Assembly (NCBI GenBank): GCA_963662175.1
Contig: OY759219.1
Location: 23,974,908 to 24,038,907 of the forward strand
Origin: Aradus depressus
Taxonomy: Eukaryota; Arthropoda; Insecta; Hemiptera; Aradidae
DNA: 64,000 nucleotides
Reading direction: 5' to 3'
In this document: one piece after another, positions 55,480 to 64,000 of the stretch
How the letters are laid out: each line of letters starts with the position of its first letter
How positions within the stretch are numbered: the first letter of the stretch is position 1
Program-made: the position numbers and the translations under genes
The notes under the pieces: generated by a model
The model's database searches: none
Seen by the model: only the letters and a program-made list of their open reading frames with translations
Told to the model about the DNA's origin: nothing

Positions 55480-55640
55480 TATAAAATCATGTTCGCTGTA
55501 GAGAACTCACAACTTTTCAATCACGCACAGACATTATCGCGAAAATGATCAATACGCATTCAAGGGACCTTGAAACGTGAAAATCAGTTGAAACCTCGAT
55601 CTCGGATTTTCCCACGATTACAATACTTTCTTATAATACA
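55480..55640 (-). repeat. REP-C copy
   Basis: 'aaggtcccttg'-type phrase inverted relative to 9860, with 'cgatctcggattttcccacg'. Confidence 0.45.
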
Positions 55641-55689
55641 GATACAAGAAAAAAAGTTCTGGATCTTTACCATTTCCAAATGTATTTAT

Positions 55690-56155
55690 TTAATAGCAAT
55701 AATACTCGGCGTTGCCCGGGGAACTTTGACTTTTTCTCCTAATATCTCTCATTCGAATCCACATCGGAAGACAATCCGATCATCCGTTAATGACCTATCA
55801 CTATCTTTATATTTAGGCCTACTCCCACAACCCCTCCTCCCGTTCAAAATTTTGAGATGTCACATAGCGTATTTTTCAATTTGGCCTTTAAGAATACTAC
55901 TACATACGAAATTCAATGACAATCCGACCATTAGTTAATGAGCTAGCACTATATTTATACTTAGGCCCCCTAACAAACCCCCCTCCCGTTCAAAATTTTG
56001 AGACGCCACATAGCCTGTTTTTCAATCTGGCTTAGAAGGATGCCACATTTGAAGTTTCATGAAAATCCGTCCAGCAGTTTGGGCGTGATGCTGGAACAAA
56101 CCCACAAACAAACAAACCCACAAACATACCCCATTTCAGCTTTATTAATATAGAT
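55690..56155 (+). mobile_element. Dispersed element ending 'tttattaatatagat'
   Basis: Starts 'ggcgttgcccggggaac', holds two direct copies of about 150 bp (block 'cccgttcaaaattttgaga' at about 55840 and 55990), then CAAACA repeats and a terminal 'agctttattaatatagat'. This pattern is widespread in arthropod genomes; superfamily not assigned. Confidence 0.55.
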
Positions 56156-56504
56156 TCCAAAAATATTTTTGGAGTTGTATCTCACAAATTTTTTGATAAT
56201 AGCCATGCAAGTACTATTTCATTTAAGTGGACCACCAAACATTAAAAACAGTCAGAGAACATGTTCTCGCTGAAAATTGCTTGTTCTTTTTAGTCCTTTA
56301 GAATCAGATATAAGTTGATCTGTGTTTCCTTACATTTTTTTTTATTTTGTGACGGGGGCCACCAATTTTATGATACCTATCTACTATCCAAAATGAGAAC
56401 TTATCCCAAGAATATTAAAATTTGCCAATCTACAATCACACGTTGACAAGTTATGGGTTGTCCCTTCATTTTGAATTCCCTCGTGTTTTTACTGTTTTTT
56501 TTTA

Positions 56505-56950
56505 TTTTACTTCCCCAGCTATACGAAATATAGGAAAATTTATGTAATCTGCAAAAAAATTCGATACGGAGTTTTCAATGGAATTTCATGTTTTCCGACC
56601 TCTAGATTCCAAATATGAAAGAAAAAGATAATGTAATGTATATCTTCGTGTATGTGAACATGATAACTGCCGATATCATTAATGAATCGTCATGAAATTT
56701 TATACGTGAATCAAGAACTTTCCAACGACGACACTTATTATTTTTCAGCCAAATATACCATAGGGAAGGGAGGGATTAGAAGGGAGGCTTAACATAAAAC
56801 ACCAATAACTGCCAATGTGATGAATGTATCGTCATGAAATTTCATATTTGATGTCAAAACCCAATGATGACATCACCTGTCATCAAATTTCAGCGATATC
56901 GGCCGAAGGGAAGGGAGGTTCAGGTGAGGGGGCTCAATTCACCGGCGACT
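56505..56950. repeat. REP-B copy
   Basis: Long copy starting 'cttccccagctatacgaaat'. Confidence 0.6.
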
Positions 56951-56959
56951 TTTTTTTTT

Positions 56960-57660
56960 TTTTTTTTCATTTTGAGGATTCTATAAGTTGCAGCATTTCA
57001 GGATAACAAAAATATATATGTATAGTAATCCTCAATTCATTGTAAACACTGTATGGATTATGAGACATGTCCATTTACTTTTACCTTCTTTTTTCACTAA
57101 AACCATAATATTGCTACACAAGTATAAAGGTCATTTAATATAATGTTTTATCGTTTGAAAGCTTATTAAATGCATACGTTTTCTAAATAAAAATTAAGAT
57201 ATACAATAAGAACATTTTTTTGAAAAAAACTTGACAAGTTTGCCAAAGAATTTCCAAATTACACAGTCCTTCGGTTTATGCTGCCTATAAACTGTCAAAT
57301 TCTTGTAATTGTAATAATAAAGTGAACTTATATTAAAGGTAATTTACCGCTCTTTATGATGGTTTAATTAACTTTGTGTTAGCTCTTATACTTAAGAAGG
57401 AATAAGAGATTTTATGCAAAAAAATAGTGTTAAGTACAAAAATTGGAAGATGTTGAATATTTCTGAAACGGTTCCGAATCGGACCTATGTTTATAGGAAA
57501 TTTTTTGTTCAAAATTAAATTTCCTTTAAGACCTCAAAGTTTTTTACCTCCATGCTGGGGCACTCTGTATATACAGTATACAGTATAGGTATATATACTT
57601 TCTGATCTATAATATTTTCATTTAATTATGTATATATATTCGCAACTCGTTTATAAAGGA
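56960..57660. other. No gene recognised
   Basis: AT-rich with no supported feature. Confidence 0.35.
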
Positions 57661-57664
57661 AATT

Positions 57665-57970
57665 TTATTTACAGTTTCTGGTTGTCGGTGAATCACCTGC
57701 AATGTACTTCCCCAAAACGAATTAATTATGTTTCATGCACTGCTTCCAAAACCAATCGACTCTTTGTGCTAAAACTCAAGAATTTACTTTCATGAGGGCA
57801 TCTGAATCATCATACTGAATTTTGTGTCCATATATTGATTACATCGGCAGTTATTTTTTGAATTGAGCTCCCCCCCCTGAATTTTGTTTGAAACTCGAAT
57901 CGAATTTTTAACCGATGATATAACTCTATTCTTGTGGCTGCTAGTGTAGCAGGGGGAAGTAAAAAAATCT
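57665..57970. repeat. REP-B copy
   Basis: 'cggtgaatcacctgcaatgt' to 'gtagcagggggaagta'. Confidence 0.6.
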
Positions 57971-58369
57971 GTCTGTCAGTTTGCTCTAGGAAAGACATTT
58001 CTCCAATGTCCAACCGACAAAGATACTAAAAAAAAAACCTATAAATCATCAGCCCTTCAGTACAATAAGAAATATTTTGATGGTATCAATACTTAAGAAA
58101 ATAAGACGCAAAGCTACAATAGAAAGCTTTCAGAGGATTATACGAACACGAAAAAAAAAAAATACAAAGATCCATTCAATGTTATGTTTATATAGAAGAG
58201 TTTTTCATGGTTGTCAAGGTTTATAAGTAGTTTTGGAAGGGGAAAAAAAAAATCATTTGGGAGAAGAATCTCAAAGTTTGAGGGTATAAGATATGAGATG
58301 ACAGGACATGAAATGCACTTTCTCCATTCTGTCAGGATCATCTGTATGCAGGACCAAGTGTTATGTTAC

Positions 58370-58500
58370 AGATGCCTCATTTCATAGCAGACTGGAATTT
58401 TATGTCTTTGGACCCCCTGTTTCCAAAATTGAAAAAAAAATTGATAAATCACCGGCAAAGTACTTCCGAGAGCGATGAATTGATCAATAACAGCAAAGTA
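58370..58500. repeat. REP-B scrap
   Basis: 'gataaatcaccggcaaagta' block. Confidence 0.45.
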
Positions 58501-58616
58501 ATTGTACTATAATTGAAATATAAGGATTATTTTTAAAAAACTTGTTTTTTATATATTTTTTTAATAATTCTTACTTTTTCCCTGTATTTTAATTCTATCA
58601 TATGTATTATTTAACA

Positions 58617-59530
58617 GCTGCAAGGTCATATCGCCTACAATCAGGGGCGTAGCCAGGATTTGGAGCAGGGGGCGGGCAAAGTTACGCTACGAGATTGGGG
58701 GGTATAGACTCCCGGAGGCACAGCTTGCAGTTAGCGTTGCAGACTTTTTGTTATTAATTTGGGAGACTCGGACCTCTAGAAGCTCCCCCTGAGGTAACCA
58801 CTGACTGTAATACTTAAGCTGACTCTACATGAGCAGCAAAAATGCAAAGCGCTGCAGCAGCAAATGCACGCAGTGGTTTCTGTGCTTTTAGAATTAAATG
58901 ACTCACATCCAATAGCGTGCATTTGCTGCTGCTGCGCTTTGCGTTTTTACTGCGTATGTAAAATCAGCTTTAAGAGTATGAAGTATAACATAAAGGATGA
59001 TTATGAGCGAGTAAATGAAATTATCGAATTCATATAGGTATATATTTAAATAAATGTAATATGACTTGTTTTGTACATGTTCATTTATGTAACAGCTGAT
59101 TGCTGATTTAGGAATCAGATGCCGGGTAACTTGCAAGCAATCCATTTCTAATCAAAACTATTTTTTTAGTTTATTTAATTTTTATATTGGTTTTTTGCCC
59201 TGGCCAGAGGGGGGCACGCGCCTACCCTCCCCCCCCCCCCCCCCTGGCTACGCCCCTGCCTACAATCGTGGCGCTCTTTCATCGCTCTGGAGGACATTAG
59301 CCCGAATCTACTGTGGGAGTCTTTAATTTTTATTCACCTAGGGTGAATTGGGTATTGATCTTTAACAAGTACCTTTTCGCAGCGTACAGGCTTGAGACCA
59401 TCGCTTAACCTTCCCTCCAAAAGACGGCGTGCTAATGGTTTTTCACCTCCCAGATAAAAAATGTAAAGGTCTCGGCCAGGTTTCGAAACCGCAATCTTGA
59501 GCTCAGTAAGCAAGGACGCTTATCACTGAG
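58617..59530 (-). mobile_element. SINE, antisense, split by a hAT MITE
   Basis: SINE tail at 58617-58641, body and head at 59259-59530. The interruption and its duplication are exact. Confidence 0.8.
58642..59258. mobile_element. hAT MITE, 617 bp, with 8-bp target duplication
   Basis: Ends CAGGGGCGTAGCCAGG and CCTGGCTACGCCCCTG are exact inverses. Flanked by CCTACAAT (58634-58641 and 59259-59266); 8 bp is the hAT rule. No transposase. Two poorer copies lie at 20345-20512 and 28705-29163. Confidence 0.93.
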
Positions 59531-59805
59531 CATATTGTGACTCATGCCGGGGCTTTAACTACGAGGTCATATTGCCTACTACCAGAGCGCTCTTTCGTCG
59601 CTCTGAAGGATATGAGCTCGAATCTACATTGGGAGTCCTTTGCCAGGTTTACTAGGGTCTTTAACGAGTACCTGACATCGTACTCTCGGGGCTAACGCTT
59701 AGCGTTCCATCCATAGGACTATTAATGGTTTTTCACTTCCCAGATAAAAAACTTGAAGGCCTCTGCTGGGTCTCGAACCCGCGATCTTGAGCTTAGTAGA
59801 CTAGG
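59531..59805 (-). mobile_element. SINE, antisense, decayed
   Basis: Directly follows the head of the previous copy, in the same orientation. Confidence 0.7.
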
Positions 59806-60245
59806 GAACATGTGTATCTCATTTGTAGATAGGGAAAGGTATCTTCGAGACGCCAGAACTCCTTGCACGTATATAAGAAAAAATTTTCGTAATAGACCAT
59901 TTTTCCATGGAATCTGCAGTTTTTGCTTAAATCAAGCCTAGTAACGGTTAATTGATTATGTGATCAGATAAAAATGGAATTTAACCTTTAGAAATTATAT
60001 TTCTTGTACTTAATTTGTAGTTGCATTGTTCAATTTAATCACAGTTAATTTAAAAAGGTTACGAATTGAGGTTAAATATGGCAACGGCTAATTAATAATT
60101 CAAAAGTGAAATGTTCTTACCAGACTTGTAAGTTAAGGGTTTTTTCTATTTTTTTTATTGTTCTTGTAGGTACTTTGATTGTGATAATGATTTCTAGATT
60201 ATAAATAATTTATACATTCATGCAAGTTGATTAAGGAGAAAGGGA
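59806..60245. other. No gene recognised
   Basis: AT-rich; nothing supported. Confidence 0.35.
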
Positions 60246-60247
60246 CA

Positions 60248-60420
60248 TCGTATTAAATTTGAGCACGCCATCATTCGGTTGAGACGTTAAGTTATGGTCT
60301 CGAACCTTTACGGTGTCAGGTACTCGTTAAAGTCCCCTAAATTTGGTAACTAAGGTCCCATGTCCACCAGAGCAAGGAAAGAGCGCTCTAATGAATATGA
60401 TCTCGTAGTTAAAGCCCACG
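60248..60420 (+). mobile_element. SINE, head and tail lost
   Basis: Body from 'gagcacgccatc' to 'tcgtagttaaagccca'. Confidence 0.6.
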
Positions 60421-60774
60421 AATCGAAGCATTTCAACAACAAATTGGAAAACTACCATCGACGCTATCAGTCTGGGCACTACACCATCCTCAGGTTTAGA
60501 CAAGTTTGCTGAGTGCGAACCATTCTTATAAGAACCTCAGGTAGGGGAGGAGTTAGTATTTCAACCAGGAACTCACTTACCATCCAACCGAAGGTATTTT
60601 TGTTCAGAAAACAGTTTTCTTAGATAATTTAGAGCAACTAGAAATAAATAAAGCCACTTAAAACAACATTCATATGACAGATCAAATTTATTTTAACTAC
60701 TCCTCATTTATAACACCTTAGAACCAGTTCTGCTTCCACATATCTAAGTATTTAGTGTAATAATATACACATAA

Positions 60775-61859
60775 TAGGGTTTATAGAAATCATGATTTTT
60801 TTTTTTTTAATCAAAAAAATCTATTTAAATCGGATTTAAATAAAAAAAAATGGATTTTTTTGATCGAAAAACTATCAACTGAATGAAAACTTAACTAAAA
60901 TTAACAAAACAGACCACAATTTCACAATTTTAAAAAACAAAAAAAAAAAATAACAAAACGAACAAAACTAACCGAAATTTCATTAAGCGAATTTTTATCA
61001 ATCTTATAATCAATTTTATATTCGAGATCGATTATGTAATTGGATGATCTGCTTACAGTCATGCCAACTTAGGTGCGATATTGTTGACCTAGTACCATGA
61101 CAATTTAGGTTAGGTTTAATTATTCTTGAGTGTTCCGCATAAGTGTGTCTCTATTTATTTTAAAACTGCGATTTTGAGAACGCATTGGTCCATTCGCGTA
61201 TTGCCAAGCTTGAACTCGTCTACTACGTTTCGAATACATAAGTTTTTGCACGATCGTTTCAACTTGGAGGCAAAATAAAATCGAATTCGATAATTATCCG
61301 GTGGTGAACAACATGGCTGGTCGGAAAAAGGATCCATTATGGATTAATTACGATGAAGTCAAGGACGGAAAATGGCTGCATGCAAAGTGCAAATATACTG
61401 CAAATAATACTGCAACAAAGAAATGCAGGCTATTGCTGGACGAATGAAAGATCATTCAAACAAATGTCCACTTCCTTCAGGATTACGAACATTACACTAT
61501 GTAAACATTTTCATGATATCAGCGAATTTAATATATATGCTAACCATTTTGAGTTGTATCTTTTCGAGTTAAACTATTTTAATCTCACGAGTTTTTTGTA
61601 TTTTTTCTAATAATTACGCTTTGACGTAATCATTTTGTAGTTTGCTTGACAGATTTTCATAAATTATGTTTCAATAGTTTGCAAACTGCGGTCAGTTTTG
61701 TGCGTTTTGTTATTTTTTGTTTTTGTTTTTTTATATTTGCAAACTTTTAATCACTTATTTATTTATTTTAATGTTTTTGATTTAAATCATGAATTTAAAA
61801 AAAAAATCATTTGATTTAAATCGCGATTTAAATCGTTGATTTTAATCATCGACACCCTA
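60775..61859 (+). mobile_element. hAT transposon remnant, 1085 bp, 8-bp target duplication
   Basis: Ends TAGGGTTT and ACACCCTA with subterminal 'gatttaaatc'-rich inverted repeats, flanked by ACACATAA (60767-60774 and 61860-61867). Carries the start of a transposase (see 61314-61530); the catalytic part is deleted. Confidence 0.85.
61314..61530 (+). pseudogene. hAT transposase N-terminus (BED finger), truncated
   Basis: From the ATG at about 61313: MAGRKKDPLWINYDEVKDGK, WLHAKCKY. After a frameshift: KEMQAIAGRMKDHSNKCPLP. The C-x-K-C spacing and H-x3-C end match a BED zinc finger as found at the N-terminus of hAT transposases. A stop ends the first frame at about 61446; no RNase H-like catalytic domain follows. 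Confidence 0.68.
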
Positions 61860-62244
61860 ACACATAATATATAATTTTTATTCCATTATTCTTTATTTTT
61901 ATTTTTTTTTGCAACTTTATTTTCGTTAATTTAGTGCTAGAGATAGGAAAATATTCTGTTTTTAATGGTACCTATTATATTAAGATTAGATAAAGTATTA
62001 TCTCGTTAGAATTTACTTATTTTATCATTAATTTTTTTTTACTACTGTTATTGAAAAATAGGGATAAAACATATGAAAACAATCGAGTTCTAATTGTACA
62101 CCATGAGGATTTCCTAGTTGAAATTTCAACCCCTTCCTTATAACCCATTGTTAAACATTTTTTTGCAGAGTTATTGTGAAACACAATAAAAATATTTATG
62201 TTTTTTTTATAAATATTGTCTATTTCACAAAATATGTATAAAAT

Positions 62245-62282
62245 ATGGGAGTACTTTCGGTATTGCTACCATCTTCAACCAC
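62245..62282 (-). ncRNA. Hammerhead motif, family 3, C3 mutated
   Basis: GTGG, TTGAAGA, T, GGTA-GCAA-TACC, GAA, AGTACT, C, CCAT. All is as expected except C3 to T, which should impair cleavage. Confidence 0.6.
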
Positions 62283-62315
62283 GACTTAACAAATAGGTAC
62301 AGTATTTGTCAGGTC

Positions 62316-62353
62316 ATGTCTGAAGATGGTAGCAATACCGAAAATACTCCCAT
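62316..62353 (+). ncRNA. Hammerhead motif, family 3, near intact
   Basis: ATGT, CTGAAGA, T, GGTA-GCAA-TACC, GAA, AATACT, C, CCAT. Core intact; one mismatch in stem I and one base changed in the stem III palindrome. Confidence 0.6.
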
Positions 62354-62464
62354 ATTTTTTAGGAAATAGACAATATTTATATTTAAAAAAAAAAAACGTT
62401 TCTTAGTTTGTGTAGTGTACATTTTTTGTGGAATAGACAATATTTAAACAATAAATTTGTTTTA

Positions 62465-62722
62465 TTAACTAAAGGGTCATATCGCCTACAACCAAAGGGC
62501 TCTTTCGTCACACTGGTGGAAATGAGCCCGATTTCACTTTGGGAGTTCTAAATTTTTATCCATCTAGGGCGGGGACTTTAACGAGCACCTGACATTGTAC
62601 AGGCTCGGGACCATCCCTTTTTTTTTCACCTCTCAGATGAAAAAGCTAGAGGACTAGGCCGGATTCTGAACCTTGAGCTCAGTAAGTAAGCACGCTATAT
62701 TTGAACTACCGACGCCCTTAAG
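62465..62722 (-). mobile_element. SINE, antisense, decayed
   Basis: Tail region missing its last bases; head ends 'ccgacgccct'. Confidence 0.7.
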
Positions 62723-63240
62723 GGTTTTATTTATTTAAGATATCTCTACAACACTGGGTAACTCTCAATAAATTCTATTTTGAAACATCAGAATGTTGAT
62801 CACATAAGCGTTTCTCGAACCATGGGGAGCTTCAGTACGTTGCATTTGCTGTTATACATACCCTTGGTATGTAGGTGTATAGCTGGGGTTCTCCTGAATG
62901 CTTATGTTTGAATACCTGCTTCATTAGGGAGCTATACAAACCCCTCAAGAACCGCCATAGCTTGAGTCAATAATAAAAGGTTACTCTAGCTCCATTGTAC
63001 CTACAAGAATCAATCACACGACCCGCTTCGTACCTCAATACCCTGCTAAATAAGACAGATTTCGCAACTTGGCCTCTTTAGATAGATCTTAGTCGGCCCA
63101 CATTTGTAATTCCCTTACTCATGGTGACTTTAACGCTTAAGTTATTTTAACGCAGGGGTAGGTTTAATGCATTGAAAATTCACAGAAGAAAACCATCTGA
63201 TTATTGTAACTTCATTTCAATAATGCGCAGTCTAAATAAG
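62723..63240. other. No gene recognised
   Basis: Mixed sequence with no supported gene. Confidence 0.35.
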
Positions 63241-63244
63241 GATT

Positions 63245-63485
63245 CATAGTAAGATGTAGTGGGACGAGATTTCTAATAGAAATAAAAGACGTTGTCTTCC
63301 CACTGTTTTATATTACACCAGAACCGGTTTTCGACGCAACAGCGTCATCATCAGTGGCTCATCCCACCCACACACAGCACAGCGGTTAGAAGACAACTGT
63401 GGGTGGGATGAACCACTGATGATGACCGAAAACCGGTTCTGGTGTAAAATAAAACAGTGGGAAGACAACGTCTTCTATTTATATT
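63245..63485. mobile_element. Ribozyme family 2 inverted-repeat element
   Basis: Head-to-head units; arms carry 'gacgttgtcttcccactg' and its complement. The left unit has an intact hammerhead on the minus strand. The right unit has CTGATGA joined to GAA almost directly, with stem-loop II lost. Confidence 0.7.
63317..63358 (-). ncRNA. Intact hammerhead motif, family 2
   Basis: GCCA, CTGATGA, T, GACGC-TGTT-GCGTC, GAA, AACCGGTT, C, TGGT. Stem II is a perfect 5 bp; stem I 4 bp with one G-U; stem III self-complementary. Confidence 0.72.
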
Positions 63486-63559
63486 AAATAAAGATTCTCT
63501 AGAAATATTTACGCATGTCAGTCTGCATTCCTGTTGTTTTGTTTTTGTTTTTTTGTTTA

Positions 63560-63645
63560 GAAAACCTGAGAGACTCAGGCAGTTATGAACCCGCGATTTT
63601 GAGCTCAGTAGGCAAGTACGTTACCTCTGAGCTCAGGCGTCTTAG
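63560..63645 (-). mobile_element. SINE head fragment
   Basis: Only the tRNA-like head, decayed ('aacccgcgattttgagctca'). Confidence 0.5.
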
Positions 63646-63787
63646 CTTAAAACATCTTGGGCTATCCATGAAAAACACTGCAAGTATCGTGATTATACGA
63701 TCAACTGCTCCACATTACTGCAACATCTTTTTATGATCACTTCGAGTATAAATGTATCCTAAATGAGATCATTTGATTTGAATCTCA

Positions 63788-64000
63788 ACAGGAACGAGCT
63801 TCTATAACTAGCAGAAATCCTCAGGACATGAGCCGTTCTGTAGACATCTACGAAATAGAAGTCAAGGACCCTCACCTGTGAAAGATGTGCAGAAGAAGAT
63901 GAGACGGTAGCTCACTTCTTCGTTATTTGATCGTAGAGGAAGATTTTAGAGGATTGGACCACGGGAATACTCTTAGATTTGCTAAGGACACTGCGAGACT
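63788..64000 (+). pseudogene. LINE C-terminus, cut by the window end
   Basis: Resembles 23670-23895: 'ggaacgagctt', CERCAEEDETVAHFF, then the 'gaggaagattttaga' block. Several stops. Continues past the window. Confidence 0.6.

Larger units (their letters stand above)
62155..62405. mobile_element. Ribozyme family 3 inverted-repeat element
   Basis: Two head-to-head units with about 100-bp arms, each with a hammerhead (62245-62282 minus, 62316-62353 plus). Confidence 0.68.

Noticed and set aside
60460..60520. Hammerhead-like 'cctgaggatgg' on the minus strand
   Set aside because: The GAA core and palindromic stem III are missing; only the first core segment fits.
15100..62720. tRNA genes at each 'ggcgcc...ctgagctac' site
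   Set aside because: These are SINE heads: the A and B boxes are kept but the cloverleaf is not maintained and each continues into the SINE body.

Overview
This is AT-rich, intron-containing animal nuclear DNA, almost certainly from an insect with a transposon-rich genome. The SINE tails are (CCTAA)n, the complement of the insect telomere unit TTAGG. The reverse transcriptase debris is Jockey-, RTE- and R1/LOA-like, and hAT and pogo DNA transposons are present. The order of insect cannot be fixed from the sequence, although the overall look is hemipteran-like. No rRNA gene, bacterial-type operon or CRISPR array was seen.

The only host genes I can support are two related two-exon genes on the minus strand (33.4-35.3 kb and 37.5-39.1 kb). 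Each has a tiny first exon ending in L-R-N-Q with a phase-0 GT-AG intron. Each second exon encodes a Cys/Pro-rich protein sharing KPIIL, CPEKC, KCPC, LPPCP and EYP motifs. Both promoters carry the same 9-3-9 inverted repeat CATCGTTAC-nnn-GTAACGATG, 122-134 bp before the ATG. They look like a tandem duplicate under common control, perhaps in the male germ line (inference).

The rest is repeats. Main classes: (1) a tRNA-derived SINE of about 345 bp, over 30 copies or fragments, several with 11-14 bp target duplications; (2) inverted-repeat elements carrying hammerhead ribozyme motifs of at least four sequence families, three copies looking intact, with self-complementary stem III as in Penelope-like retroelements; (3) DNA transposons and MITEs with clear ends (hAT at 58642-59258 and 60775-61859, pogo-type at 43836-44501, palindromic element at 3597-4247, others at 17935-18197, 21427-21675 and 10701-10859); (4) broken non-LTR retrotransposon genes; (5) a very common dispersed repeat called REP-B here, and a second called REP-C; (6) a foldback family of about 200 bp; (7) tandem arrays: a 295-bp satellite built partly from the SINE (4.5-7.7 kb), a 45-bp minisatellite (22.4-22.8 kb), a 38/76-bp array (48.6-49.2 kb) and an array of about 195 bp (50.8-51.3 kb).

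Layout: 0-3.5 kb ribozyme palindromes and a LINE 3' end; 3.5-7.7 kb SINE split by a palindromic transposon, then the satellite; 8-14 kb LINE, MITE and pogo-transposase remnants; 14-33 kb SINE, REP-B and MITE mosaic with many nested insertions; 33-39.3 kb the gene pair; 39-64 kb further repeats. The insertions nest repeatedly (hAT MITE in SINE, SINE in SINE, SINE in ribozyme element), which gives a relative order of transposition.
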